Made by a program: the position numbers and the translations under genes. Below are positions 15,819 through 22,785 of a DNA stretch of 37,635 bases, piece after piece; the stretch's first letter is position 1, and each line of letters opens with the position of its first letter. The stretch is from Burkholderiales bacterium (GTDB lineage: Bacteria > Pseudomonadota > Gammaproteobacteria > Burkholderiales > Burkholderiaceae_C), in NCBI GenBank assembly GCA_019509985.1, contig JAEKLF010000109.1, positions 1-37,635 of the forward strand, given 5' to 3'. The notes under the pieces are model-generated. The model had not been told where the DNA came from. It saw nothing but the letters and a program-made list of their open reading frames with translations, and searched no databases.

Positions 15819-16388
15819 CTACCAGACCGTGTTGACGAAGAGCCAGTCATCAACGGTCAGGCCGTCCAACGTCCTGCGGATGGCATCGTGACGTGGATCC
15901 GCTCCCGGCAATCGCAGGTTGCGCAACAACCGCGATGCCGTTCGCCCCGACACCCAGCGACCCAGATGGGCATCCGCTGGAGAGCGCATGCGCAGGCCAG
16001 TCAACGTGCCCAGCCAATGCGCCAGCGTGGCTCCTGCTGCCACGCGTCGCGACAGGTTGGCGGGCAAGGCCAAGGCGGCTGCATCGTTCGCCATGGCATG
16101 CCAGATCTGTGGCGGCAGCGCGGGGACGGGCGTGGTCCATTCGAGCATCTGCAACGACAGGGCCATGCTCATGCCGCCCGCGCCGCGCGCCAGCCAACCG
16201 CGCGCATAGGCGTCGTCTTCCAGACCGAGGCATGCCAGTTGGTCGGGCGCCAGCGAGCGCAGGCGGGCCAGCGCCTGTTCAAGGGCGTCGGCGGCCAGAC
16301 CGCCTGCGCCCTGCCGCCATTGCGTGCGCAGCAGGTCGCAGCGGGCTGGCGAAAGCCTGCATCGACCACAGTGAACCATGAAGGCCAC
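15819..16388 (-). CDS. Hypothetical protein, 189 aa (last gene of the accessory island)
   Basis: Not recognised. The protein begins (V)AFMVHCGRCRLSPARCDLLRTQW with a Cys/Arg-rich start (C..C....C). It then becomes predominantly helical with Ala/Leu-rich segments and several conserved-looking Trp residues (LEWTTPVPALPPQIWHAMAND, LAHWLGTLTGLRMRSP, LGRWVSGRTASRLLRNLRLPG, DDWLFVNTVW at the end). No signal peptide or strong TM helix is seen. GTG at 16388 is chosen because GGAGG sits 6 bases upstream; ATG at 16379 is the alternative. It follows the lipoprotein gene by 46 bases on the same strand and is likely co-transcribed with it. Codon pattern supports a real gene, but with no homology-based evidence. 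Confidence 0.6.
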   Translation of the reverse strand: MAFMVHCGRCRLSPARCDLLRTQWRQGAGGLAADALEQALARLRSLAPDQLACLGLEDDAYARGWLARGAGGMSMALSLQMLEWTTPVPALPPQIWHAMANDAAALALPANLSRRVAAGATLAHWLGTLTGLRMRSPADAHLGRWVSGRTASRLLRNLRLPGADPRHDAIRRTLDGLTVDDWLFVNTVW

Positions 16389-16434
16389 TCATCACCTCCC
16401 TGTTGCAGTCCTGCGGCCGACGGTTTGCGCTCCG

Positions 16435-16983
16435 TCAATGGCAGCCCACGGCACTGCCGTCCCGAATGATCGCGGTGGGCAGCGGGGCATGCGCCATGGC
16501 GGAAAAGACGGCTGCAGCGCGATCGCTTGCCTGGTTGTTGCTGGCACCACCTATCGTCGCCCTGGCGATGGACCAATGACCCGGCGGCACATTGTCGAAG
16601 AACACGGGCCACGGCCCTGCATTGGCCCCGCCGGGTGGCGGGTTGGGTATCGTCAAATCGCCGATGACCAGAGGTGCCGGCGGCGGATTCCCGGGCACGT
16701 CGACCGTGATCCTCAACCAGCAAGGAAAGGCGGCTGCGTTGGCCATGTTGTTGAACAGGGACAAGGTCGGCGGGTTGCCGGACACGCCGAAGCTGACCCG
16801 TGACCAGTCGATCTGGTTCGCGGTTCCCGGCAGGACCCTCACACCGCGGTAGAGCTGGTTGGGATACCAGGCCAGCTCGGCGGTTTCCGGGGGCTGCTGA
16901 GGCTGAGGCGCGGAGGCTGGCGGCAACTGCGCGCAGGAAGCGAGCACCGTCATCGACAGCAGCATGAGAAGGGATTTGTTCAT
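16435..16983 (-). CDS. Hypothetical lipoprotein, 182 aa
   Basis: The N-terminus MNKSLLMLLSMTVLASCAQ is a lipoprotein signal with lipobox LASC (Cys17), so the mature protein is probably anchored by lipid to the inner or outer membrane. A Pro/Gln-rich linker (PPASAPQPQQPPE) precedes a beta-rich domain: WYPNQLYRGVRVLPG, WSRVSFGVSGNPPTLSLFNN, FPCWLRITVDVPGNPP, GPWPVFFDNVPPGHWSIARATIGG. The family is not recognised. AAGGATCC upstream gives a ribosome-binding site. It lies 121 bases after the 370-aa gene, with two strong hairpins in the gap, and 46 bases before the 189-aa gene. It may be an accessory or immunity partner of the 370-aa protein (speculation). Confidence 0.75.
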   Translation of the reverse strand: MNKSLLMLLSMTVLASCAQLPPASAPQPQQPPETAELAWYPNQLYRGVRVLPGTANQIDWSRVSFGVSGNPPTLSLFNNMANAAAFPCWLRITVDVPGNPPPAPLVIGDLTIPNPPPGGANAGPWPVFFDNVPPGHWSIARATIGGASNNQASDRAAAVFSAMAHAPLPTAIIRDGSAVGCH

Positions 16984-17003
16984 GATGGATCCTTGAGTTC
17001 AGG

Positions 17004-17032
17004 GGCAGGCAGTCGGTGGCCGACTGCCTGCC
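17004..17032 (-). repeat. Perfect 13-bp hairpin between island genes
   Basis: GGCAGGCAGTCGG pairs without mismatch with CCGACTGCCTGCC around a TGG loop. Neither strand has a T-run after it, so it is more likely an RNA-stabilising, processing or pausing hairpin than a classical terminator. It lies 21 bases upstream of the lipoprotein start. Confidence 0.85.
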
Positions 17033-17049
17033 AGGCGATCTCTCGATTC

Positions 17050-17071
17050 CCAGTGGCGGTCCCGCCACTGG
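17050..17071 (-). repeat. Second perfect hairpin between island genes
   Basis: CCAGTGGCGG pairs with CCGCCACTGG (10 bp, two-base centre; 9 bp with a four-base loop is more realistic). It lies 33 bases downstream of the stop of the 370-aa gene on the minus strand, again without a T-run. Confidence 0.8.
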
Positions 17072-17104
17072 CGTGGCGTGTTGAGGCTGCTTTGCCTGCG
17101 CCGG

Positions 17105-18217
17105 TCAGATCCAGGCCGCGCCGGAGCGGCCAGGCCACCAACCGGTCAGCTTGATGTGCCCGCGGCCGAGTTCCCAGGTGTTGAGCGGGTTGGAAACGCG
17201 CAGGAACTGGCTGGCGCCAGCGGTGAAATCCATGCGGATGTCGAAGTCGGTCGCTTCCAGCGGGATGCCGGTGATCTGGGTGTCCAAGCCGCCCGAGACG
17301 CGAGCCGTGCGAGTCACCTTTTCGCCATCAACTTTGTAGGTCACCGTGGCATTGACGATGTAGGAGCCGCCGTTGTCCAGCCACAGGTTGAGGTAGGGAA
17401 CGTCGCCCACCCAGCGCGGAATGATGACCCGGCCCGCGAAGGACGTGAACTCGTAGGCGTAGGCCACTGGCTCGCTGTCGACCACATTCGTCTTGCTGGG
17501 GAAGATTCGCTTCTCGACGTTGTCCGTCGAGGAGGTGGTCTTGTAGGAGCCCTTCAAGGAGGCGGACTGGTCGCTGCCCGTCATCGCAGCGACACCGTCG
17601 ACCGAACCGGTGATGCTGAACTCACCCTTGTCCTGGCGCGAGCCGACGTTCACGCAGCCATCGGTGAGCCAGACCTTGGTGATCATCCCGAAGCCCTGGT
17701 CGATCTTGTCGCCTGTGGCCTTGTTGTACTTCTTGGCCACCTGCAGGATCTCGTCGTAACGCTCCAGCATGACCTTGGCGGGGTCTTCGACATATTCGAC
17801 GCCGTAGGTGGAGCCCATGGACGTCAACGAGCCCTTGGTGCCGAAGTCCCAGGTGCTCTGAAGGCCGACGGTGACCTCGATGCCGGTGGTCGGGTCCTTG
17901 TAAGGCACGTCGAAATTGACGCCGACGGTCGTCTGCTTCACGTCGCCCTGTTCGATGTGCCAGTCGCTGCCCGAGACCGCGATCACGGCGGGCACGGCGA
18001 TGCCCGTTTGCGCCCCTTGGAACTGACTGTCGGTCGGATTGAACCAGCCCAGCGCCCCGACCCTGATGGTCGGATCGAGGGTCCAGTTGCCCCAGGCAAA
18101 CCGGTCCGTGTTTCGCAGCAGCCGCGTCAGCTGCACGTTCCACGCCGTGCTGCCGTCTTCGGTGATGCCGCTGGGTTGGGTGATGACTTGAAAACCTTGC
18201 TCGTTCGATTCACGCAT
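17105..18217 (-). CDS. Beta-rich 370-aa protein of unknown function, possible gasdermin-like/pore-forming protein
   Basis: No signal peptide and no TM helix. The sequence alternates polar and hydrophobic residues in many predicted strands: WTLDPTIRVGALGWFNP (45-61), VKQTTVGVNFDVPY (93-106), IEVTVGLQSTWDF (113-125). One amphipathic helix DPAKVMLERYDEILQVAKKYN (145-165) follows, then MITKVWLTDGCVNVGS (178-193), GEFSITGSVDG, ASLKGSYKTTSS and EPVAYAYEFTSFAGRVI (249-265). A separate beta-sandwich-like end (about 270-370: YIVNATVTYKVDGEKV, TGIPLEATDFDIRMDF, GHIKLTGWWPG) closes it. The order of strands, helix, strand and late AYxF strand reminds me of the gasdermin N-terminal domain and of related fungal proteins; this is pattern memory, not an alignment. 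GGGAG 7 bases upstream supports ATG 18217. GC is about 58-62%, lower than neighbours. It follows an XRE regulator gene on the same strand. Confidence 0.75.
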   Translation of the reverse strand: MRESNEQGFQVITQPSGITEDGSTAWNVQLTRLLRNTDRFAWGNWTLDPTIRVGALGWFNPTDSQFQGAQTGIAVPAVIAVSGSDWHIEQGDVKQTTVGVNFDVPYKDPTTGIEVTVGLQSTWDFGTKGSLTSMGSTYGVEYVEDPAKVMLERYDEILQVAKKYNKATGDKIDQGFGMITKVWLTDGCVNVGSRQDKGEFSITGSVDGVAAMTGSDQSASLKGSYKTTSSTDNVEKRIFPSKTNVVDSEPVAYAYEFTSFAGRVIIPRWVGDVPYLNLWLDNGGSYIVNATVTYKVDGEKVTRTARVSGGLDTQITGIPLEATDFDIRMDFTAGASQFLRVSNPLNTWELGRGHIKLTGWWPGRSGAAWI

Positions 18218-18310
18218 GACTAATCTCCCTGTTGAGTACCTGAAAAGGCCACGATGTCGCACCGTCGATCGGTGCCGGCACGAGCATGGCGGCGATCGCC
18301 TGCGACGTGT

Positions 18311-18829
18311 TCAGGTGGCTCTTGCGCCGGGAGATGGACTGCTTGCATCCTGCGCAAGCCTGATGTTGGAGCGGTGCTCCATGAAGCTGAGCAGCGCACG
18401 CACCTCGTTCACGGTGCTCTCGCTGACCCGTGGTGGCAGATAGCCGATCTCGGGCCGGCGGTGCACCCCTGGATGGCCGATACCTCGGATCAGCCAGTCC
18501 ATCGAGACGTCGAGCGTGTCGCACAGGTGGATTGCGTGGTGCAGCGTGATCGGGCCGCCGCGCTTCCAGCGGCTGATGGCGGCCTCGTTCACGGCCAGCG
18601 CAAATGCAAGTGCCGTGGCCTTGAAGTTCCCGCGCAACTGCATGGCTGCGACGAGCCGTTCACCGAACCGGCTGGCTTCCAGCGCTCCTGGCGCGGTGGC
18701 CGGTCCATCGGCATGCGGCAGTGGGCGTGGCCTGGCAGATCGCGTTGGACCGCAAGAGGGGTCACCTGAGGTTGGAGCGTGGCGACTTTCGTTCGAGGAG
18801 GGTGGCTCGGTGTCGGAAGTGCTGTCCAT
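18311..18829 (-). CDS. XRE/CI-type helix-turn-helix regulator
   Basis: A 172-residue protein. A disordered Ser/Pro-rich tail of about 50 residues precedes a lambda-repressor-like DNA-binding domain at about 52-118 (RFGERLVAAMQLRGNFKATALAFALAVNEAAISRWKRGGPITLHHAIHLCDTLDVSMDWLIRG, cited in parts). The helix-turn-helix core is ATALAFALAVNEAAISRWKRG, and the closing DVSMDWLIRG is typical of phage CI-type and XRE domains. A short helical C-terminal region (ESTVNEVRALLSFMEHRSNIRLA) may dimerise. AGGAG 7 bases upstream supports ATG 18829. It is 93 bases upstream of the 370-aa gene on the same strand and is the obvious candidate regulator of the island. That gap holds a small stem GCACCG/CGGTGC (18259-18275) without a T-run. 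Effector and operator are unknown. Confidence 0.82.
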   Translation of the reverse strand: MDSTSDTEPPSSNESRHAPTSGDPSCGPTRSARPRPLPHADGPATAPGALEASRFGERLVAAMQLRGNFKATALAFALAVNEAAISRWKRGGPITLHHAIHLCDTLDVSMDWLIRGIGHPGVHRRPEIGYLPPRVSESTVNEVRALLSFMEHRSNIRLAQDASSPSPGARAT

Positions 18830-19012
18830 GTCAGATCTCCTGATGCGCCGTCCTTGAGAAGGTCAGCGTTCGGCGCTCACGGCGGATGGTTGGTGCGTAG
18901 CTGTCCGGGCCATGTAGCGGCGATGCGCACACCCCTTCCTTTGAAACGCATTGCTTCGCCATAACCCGACATCTCTGCGCAAACCGTCGGCGCCGCGAGA
19001 CCTGTTCTAGTC

Positions 19013-19127
19013 AGTTGGGGACAGAGCTACTCGCTGCGCTCGGGCGGTCTGTCCCACAAGGTCTTCAGTTGAGTTGGGGACAGAGCTACTCGCCGCGCTC
19101 GGGCGGTTAGTCCCACAAGGTCTTCAG
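19013..19127. repeat. Two tandem REP-like 56-bp repeats
   Basis: Units at 19013-19068 and 19072-19127 are identical at 53 of 56 positions (start AGTTGGGGACAGAGCTACTC, end CCCACAAGGTCTTCAG). Each unit is a hairpin: GGGACAGA pairs with TCTGTCCC in unit 1, while unit 2 has decayed to GGGAC/GTCCC. Size, palindromic form and intergenic position resemble REP/BIME elements mobilised by RAYT (Y1 transposase-like) enzymes. No such transposase gene is in the window. Unit 2 overlaps the last codon of the eptA-like gene, so this DNA also forms its 3' end. The 183 bases between 18830 and 19012 hold no gene or motif that I can support. Confidence 0.8.
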
Positions 19128-20800
19128 CTTCGGCAGCCGGCCAGCAGGTCCCACTCCGGCTTGTAGACATCGGCGCGCGCACCGACCCAGCCCATGGCGG
19201 TGTGGAAGAGGTTGTCGTGCGAGGCCGGCTTGTCGCGCAGGGCTTGCAGGCAGCCGGGCTTGAGCGACGCGGCCAGGCCACCGCCTTCGGGCACCCAAAG
19301 CAGCATGGGCACATGGGTCTGCTCGCTCGGCGCCATTGCATAGGGCATGCCGTGCAGGTAGAGGCCGTTCTCGCCCAGCGACTCGCCATGGTCCGACACG
19401 TAGAACATGCCGGCGTCGAAGCGGCCCCGCTGGGTCTGCAGCCAGGCGATCGATCGCGCCAGCAGCCGGTCGGTCGTCACGATGGTGTTGTCATAGCCGT
19501 TGACGACCTGCTCGCGCGCGCATTGCTGCAAGGCATTGCTCTTGCACTCGGGCTGGAAGGGCTTGAGGTCGGGCGGCGAGCGCTTGAAGTAGGCCGGGCC
19601 GTGGCTGCCCATCTGATGCATGACCAGGACCAGGCCGCGCCTGACGCGCTCCGGGTCCAACGCGGCGATGCGCTTGTCCAGCTCGTGCAGCAGCGATTCG
19701 TCGAAGCATTCTTCGCCATCGCACAGGCCCGCCGGCAGCGGTGCCGCGCCCTCGGGCAGCTTGGCGGTGGAGCTATTGGGCACGCGGTCGCACAGGCCCT
19801 TGCAACCGCTCTGGTTGTCCAGCCACAGCACGGCCAGGCCGGCGCGTTGCAGCACGTCGAGCAGGTTCTCCTGCGTGCCCTTCACGTCGCCGAAGGCCGC
19901 GCGGCCCAGCGGCGAGAACATGCAGGGCAGCGAGGCGGCGGTGCTGGTGCCGCAGGACGTGACCTGGCGCAGGCTCAACACCGGCAGCTTGGCGAGTTCG
20001 GGGTTGGTCGGGCGCTCGTAGCCGTTGAGGCTGAAGTTCATCGCCCGCGCCGTCTCGCCGACGACGAGCAGCAGCAGCGGCGGCTTGGACCCTTCAGCGC
20101 GTGGCAGCAGGTGGGCATCGGCGCCGATGACCGCCGGCGGGCCGCTCGGAGCGGCCTGGCCGCGCAGCGCGGCCGAACTGATCGAATAGACCGCGTTCAG
20201 CGGCGTGACCATGTAGCGCAGCGTCTTGTAGTTGCGCATCGTCGACGACAGGTCGGCGAAGACGCTCAAAGCCAGCAACACCATCGCGACGAGGCCGAGG
20301 CCGAAGGCGGCGACATTGCCGCCCAGGCGTTTGGCAAAGGCCTGGCGTGGTGCGGCGGGCCGGCGCAGCAGCCACCAGGCGGGCAGGGCGCCCAGCAGCA
20401 AGACGCTGAGCAGCAGCCGCCAGCTCAGCAGGTCGCGCGTCTCGCGCACGTCGGTCTGCACCATGTTCACGACCATGGTCGGGTCGAAGACGATGCCGTA
20501 GCTGCCGATGAAATAGGCCAGCGCGCCGGCGGACAGCAGCAACACGGCGAGCAGCGCCTTGATCAGGCGCGGCCAGGCCAGCAGGCTCAGCAGCGCGCCC
20601 GTGGCCGCGGTGACCATGCCGGCAAAGGCGACGATGAAGACGAGGCCGCGTGTGCCACTGATCTCGGGCAGCGCATGCAACTGCTGCCACAGTGGCCAGT
20701 TCGCAGCCAGGCCCATCCACAGGGCGGCCAGCCAGGCCTGGGTCAGAGGTCGCGAGGTGTCGGGCTGGAACCAGGCCAGCAGGCGCTTGAGCAGAGGCAT
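19124..20800 (-). CDS. eptA: Lipid A phosphoethanolamine transferase, EptA/MCR family
   Basis: Transfers phosphoethanolamine from phosphatidylethanolamine to lipid A on the periplasmic face of the inner membrane, which lowers surface charge and can reduce polymyxin binding. The 558-residue protein has five N-terminal TM helices (about 20-190), then a periplasmic alkaline-phosphatase-type domain. VVGETARAMNFSLNGYERPTNP carries the metal ligand Glu249. SCGTSTAASLPCMFS carries the nucleophile Thr287 between disulfide cysteines 283 and 293. HQMGSHGPAYFKR and SDHGESLGENGLYLHG supply further metal and substrate ligands. Paired Cys residues elsewhere (QSGCKGLCDR, CDGEECF) match family disulfides. 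GC and context look chromosomal, not an acquired mcr. No two-component pair is adjacent. The gene end is overlapped by a REP-like unit. Confidence 0.93.
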   Translation of the reverse strand: MPLLKRLLAWFQPDTSRPLTQAWLAALWMGLAANWPLWQQLHALPEISGTRGLVFIVAFAGMVTAATGALLSLLAWPRLIKALLAVLLLSAGALAYFIGSYGIVFDPTMVVNMVQTDVRETRDLLSWRLLLSVLLLGALPAWWLLRRPAAPRQAFAKRLGGNVAAFGLGLVAMVLLALSVFADLSSTMRNYKTLRYMVTPLNAVYSISSAALRGQAAPSGPPAVIGADAHLLPRAEGSKPPLLLLVVGETARAMNFSLNGYERPTNPELAKLPVLSLRQVTSCGTSTAASLPCMFSPLGRAAFGDVKGTQENLLDVLQRAGLAVLWLDNQSGCKGLCDRVPNSSTAKLPEGAAPLPAGLCDGEECFDESLLHELDKRIAALDPERVRRGLVLVMHQMGSHGPAYFKRSPPDLKPFQPECKSNALQQCAREQVVNGYDNTIVTTDRLLARSIAWLQTQRGRFDAGMFYVSDHGESLGENGLYLHGMPYAMAPSEQTHVPMLLWVPEGGGLAASLKPGCLQALRDKPASHDNLFHTAMGWVGARADVYKPEWDLLAGCRS

Positions 20801-20893
20801 CGGAGAGCAGCGTGGGAGAGGGCGGCGGCACGCATTCTCGCGGCCACGCGTGACGGCTGCCTCGGGTGATACGCGGGCGGCGCCACAGGCGAG

Positions 20894-22531
20894 TCAGGCC
20901 GGTGCCGTGGCCGCCGTGCGCAAGGCGACACCGCCCGTCGCGCGCACCTTGCTCGGTCCGCCGGTCATGGGCTTCACGTAGCGGCCGTGCAGGACCTCGA
21001 TCTGCTCGGCCAGTGTCTGGGCGCCTTCGATCTTCTCGAAATGGCGCTTCAGCACGAGACCCGCCATGTCGATGAGCTTGGCATTGCGCGTCGCCTCGCC
21101 CTGCTGGATCAGCAGTTCGACGCCGACCTTGGCGCCGCCACGCATCGAATGACGCATGGCCGTCTCGGCGACGCTGAAGATCTTGTGATGGCAGTCGCGG
21201 AACTGCTCGGCCGCGCCCATGTGACCCTCGGTCATCGCGACGAGGATTTCGGTGCTGGCCTTGGCCGTGCAGTGGCGCGTGCCCAGGCTGCACAGGATGG
21301 GCATCATCTCTTCCAGCTCGACTTCCTGGCTCGACAGGCGTATCCACAACGCCGTCAGCAGCGAGGCGGCCTCGAGGTCGAAGTTGCCGGCCTGGGCATG
21401 CTCGGTGAACTCGCGCGCCATGATGAGAGCCTGGCCGACGCGGCGCTCCAGCAGAAAGGCGAGGCCACGAAACACGAGGTCGAAGCGCTGCAGCCGGATG
21501 GAGCCGGGCGCGCGCTCGATGGCGGCGGCCAGCGAGTCATGCGCGTACTTGAAGCCCTTGAAGTCCTTGGCGTCGAAGCGCATCAAGCCGATCAGCACGA
21601 GGCTGAGCATGTCGAAGAGCTTGGAGCGCAGGCCCTGCGACATGGCGCGTTCCAGCATCTTCAGCGCCTCGGCGCGTTCGCCGGCATAAAAGCCCAGCGA
21701 CCCGCAGCGCTGCAGGCGCAGCAGGCAGCCAGGCGTCAAGGTCGCCGCGGTCTGATAGGTCTTGAGGGCCTCGCGCAGATCTCCCTGCTCCATCTGCACA
21801 TGGCCCATCAGGTCGTGCGAGTCGGCGTACTCCGGCAGCTCGCCGATCAGGTTCTCCAGCGTGCGGCGCGCCGCCTGCAGGTTGCCGCTGGCGACCTCGG
21901 TGCGCGCCACGCCCAGGCGCGCCCAGGGCACGGTCTTGGCGGCAATGATGGCCTCGTAGAGGATCTTGGCGTCGTCGAAGCGCTTCAGCCGCAGCAGCAG
22001 TTCGGCGCCGATGCGGGCGGCGTACAGCCAGTACTTGTCCTTGGCCTCGAAGCGGGCCAGGCACAGGTTGGCGGCGGTCTCGAAATCCTCGCCCTCGATG
22101 GCCTCGAAGATGTCCTTCAGCACGCGCTTGCGCTGGCGGGCGCTGGCCAGGCGCTCGGCGAGGTTGGCGCTGGTGTACGGCTTGATCAGATAGGCATCCA
22201 GCGCGGCCTCGGCCGCCTCGGCAACCTTGGCGTAGGTGGCCTCGCTGGTCACCATGACGAAGACGGTGGAGTAGGGCAGCAGGCCCTCGCGGCGCAGCTC
22301 GTCGAGCAGGTCCTGGCCGGACGTGTCACTGCTGTCGAAGTGGTAGTCGCACAGCACGATGTCGAAGGTCTGGTGCTCCAGCATCACGCGCGCATCCTTC
22401 ACGCGCGGCGTCTGGCGCACCGTGCCGACGCCGAGGTCGCGCAGTTGGGCCGACATCAGGCTGCGTGAGTTGGCATTGCCGTCGATGATCAGCGCCGACG
22501 CCGTCTGGATGTTCTGATCCATCAGAAACAT
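20894..22531 (-). CDS. Response regulator receiver domain fused to TPR repeats
   Basis: A 545-residue cytoplasmic protein. Residues about 10-130 form a CheY-like receiver: ALIIDGNANSRSLM, phosphoacceptor Asp62 in IVLCDYHFD, Thr/Ser at FVMVTSEATYAKV, and Lys117 in AYLIKPYT. The acidic pair at the start is reduced (IIDGN instead of DD). The remainder is a helical TPR-like array: LYEAIIAAKTVPWARLGVARTEVASGNLQAARRTL, then DLMGHVQMEQGDLREALKTYQTAATLTP and more degenerate repeats up to about 500. No DNA-binding or enzymatic output domain exists, so output is probably protein-protein contact. ATG at 22531 follows GAGGAAGG; ATG at 22522 (MDQN) is also possible. No partner kinase is nearby. The 254-bp gap upstream shows no further gene. 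Confidence 0.85.
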   Translation of the reverse strand: MFLMDQNIQTASALIIDGNANSRSLMSAQLRDLGVGTVRQTPRVKDARVMLEHQTFDIVLCDYHFDSSDTSGQDLLDELRREGLLPYSTVFVMVTSEATYAKVAEAAEAALDAYLIKPYTSANLAERLASARQRKRVLKDIFEAIEGEDFETAANLCLARFEAKDKYWLYAARIGAELLLRLKRFDDAKILYEAIIAAKTVPWARLGVARTEVASGNLQAARRTLENLIGELPEYADSHDLMGHVQMEQGDLREALKTYQTAATLTPGCLLRLQRCGSLGFYAGERAEALKMLERAMSQGLRSKLFDMLSLVLIGLMRFDAKDFKGFKYAHDSLAAAIERAPGSIRLQRFDLVFRGLAFLLERRVGQALIMAREFTEHAQAGNFDLEAASLLTALWIRLSSQEVELEEMMPILCSLGTRHCTAKASTEILVAMTEGHMGAAEQFRDCHHKIFSVAETAMRHSMRGGAKVGVELLIQQGEATRNAKLIDMAGLVLKRHFEKIEGAQTLAEQIEVLHGRYVKPMTGGPSKVRATGGVALRTAATAPA

Positions 22532-22730
22532 GCGGCGGCCTTCCTCGGCGCAGGGCCGTGGACTCTGAGCGCAGCGCACGACGCGTGGATCACTTATGAG
22601 TCAGCGGTGTAATGATTGGCGGACTTTAGGGTTTGCAACCTGGCGATGGTCAGCTGGTTACTACCGGCTTTTGACACTTGGCGTGACTTTCGGCGCAGGC
22701 CGGCTTCGCGCGAGACGTAGGCTGCGCCCA

Positions 22731-22765
22731 CGAAAAAGCCGCGGGCTCCTGCGAGGACCGCGGCT
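22731..22765 (-). terminator. Intrinsic terminator after dnaJ
   Basis: On the minus strand AGCCGCGG (22765-22758) pairs perfectly with CCGCGGCT (22744-22737) around a 13-base loop that can itself pair (TCCTC/GAGG), followed by TTTTCG. It ends the grpE-dnaK-dnaJ transcript 21 bases after the dnaJ stop. Confidence 0.85.
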
Positions 22766-22785
22766 TGAGTTGACCCGCAGCCGGT

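Noticed and set aside
8891..18217. CHAT peptidase and the 370-aa protein as a protease-gasdermin pair
   Set aside because: They are in separate leftward units about 3 kb apart, with a rightward radical SAM gene between. The CHAT protein is exported while the 370-aa protein has no signal peptide, so a direct activating cut is not supported.
18210..18286. 25-codon leader peptide ending on the start codon of the 370-aa gene
   Set aside because: It has no ribosome-binding site or attenuator-like structure, and open frames of this length are expected by chance.
19013..19127. CRISPR-like repeats
   Set aside because: Only two copies, 3 bases apart with no spacer and no cas genes; the hairpin form fits a REP-like element.
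19124..20800. Acquired mobile colistin-resistance (mcr) gene
   Set aside because: The family is shared, but GC content fits the chromosome and no insertion sequence or plasmid gene is nearby. It looks like an intrinsic eptA-type gene.
22580..22730. Small RNA or extra gene between the response regulator and dnaJ
   Set aside because: No promoter, ribosome-binding site or stable structure other than the dnaJ terminator is evident.
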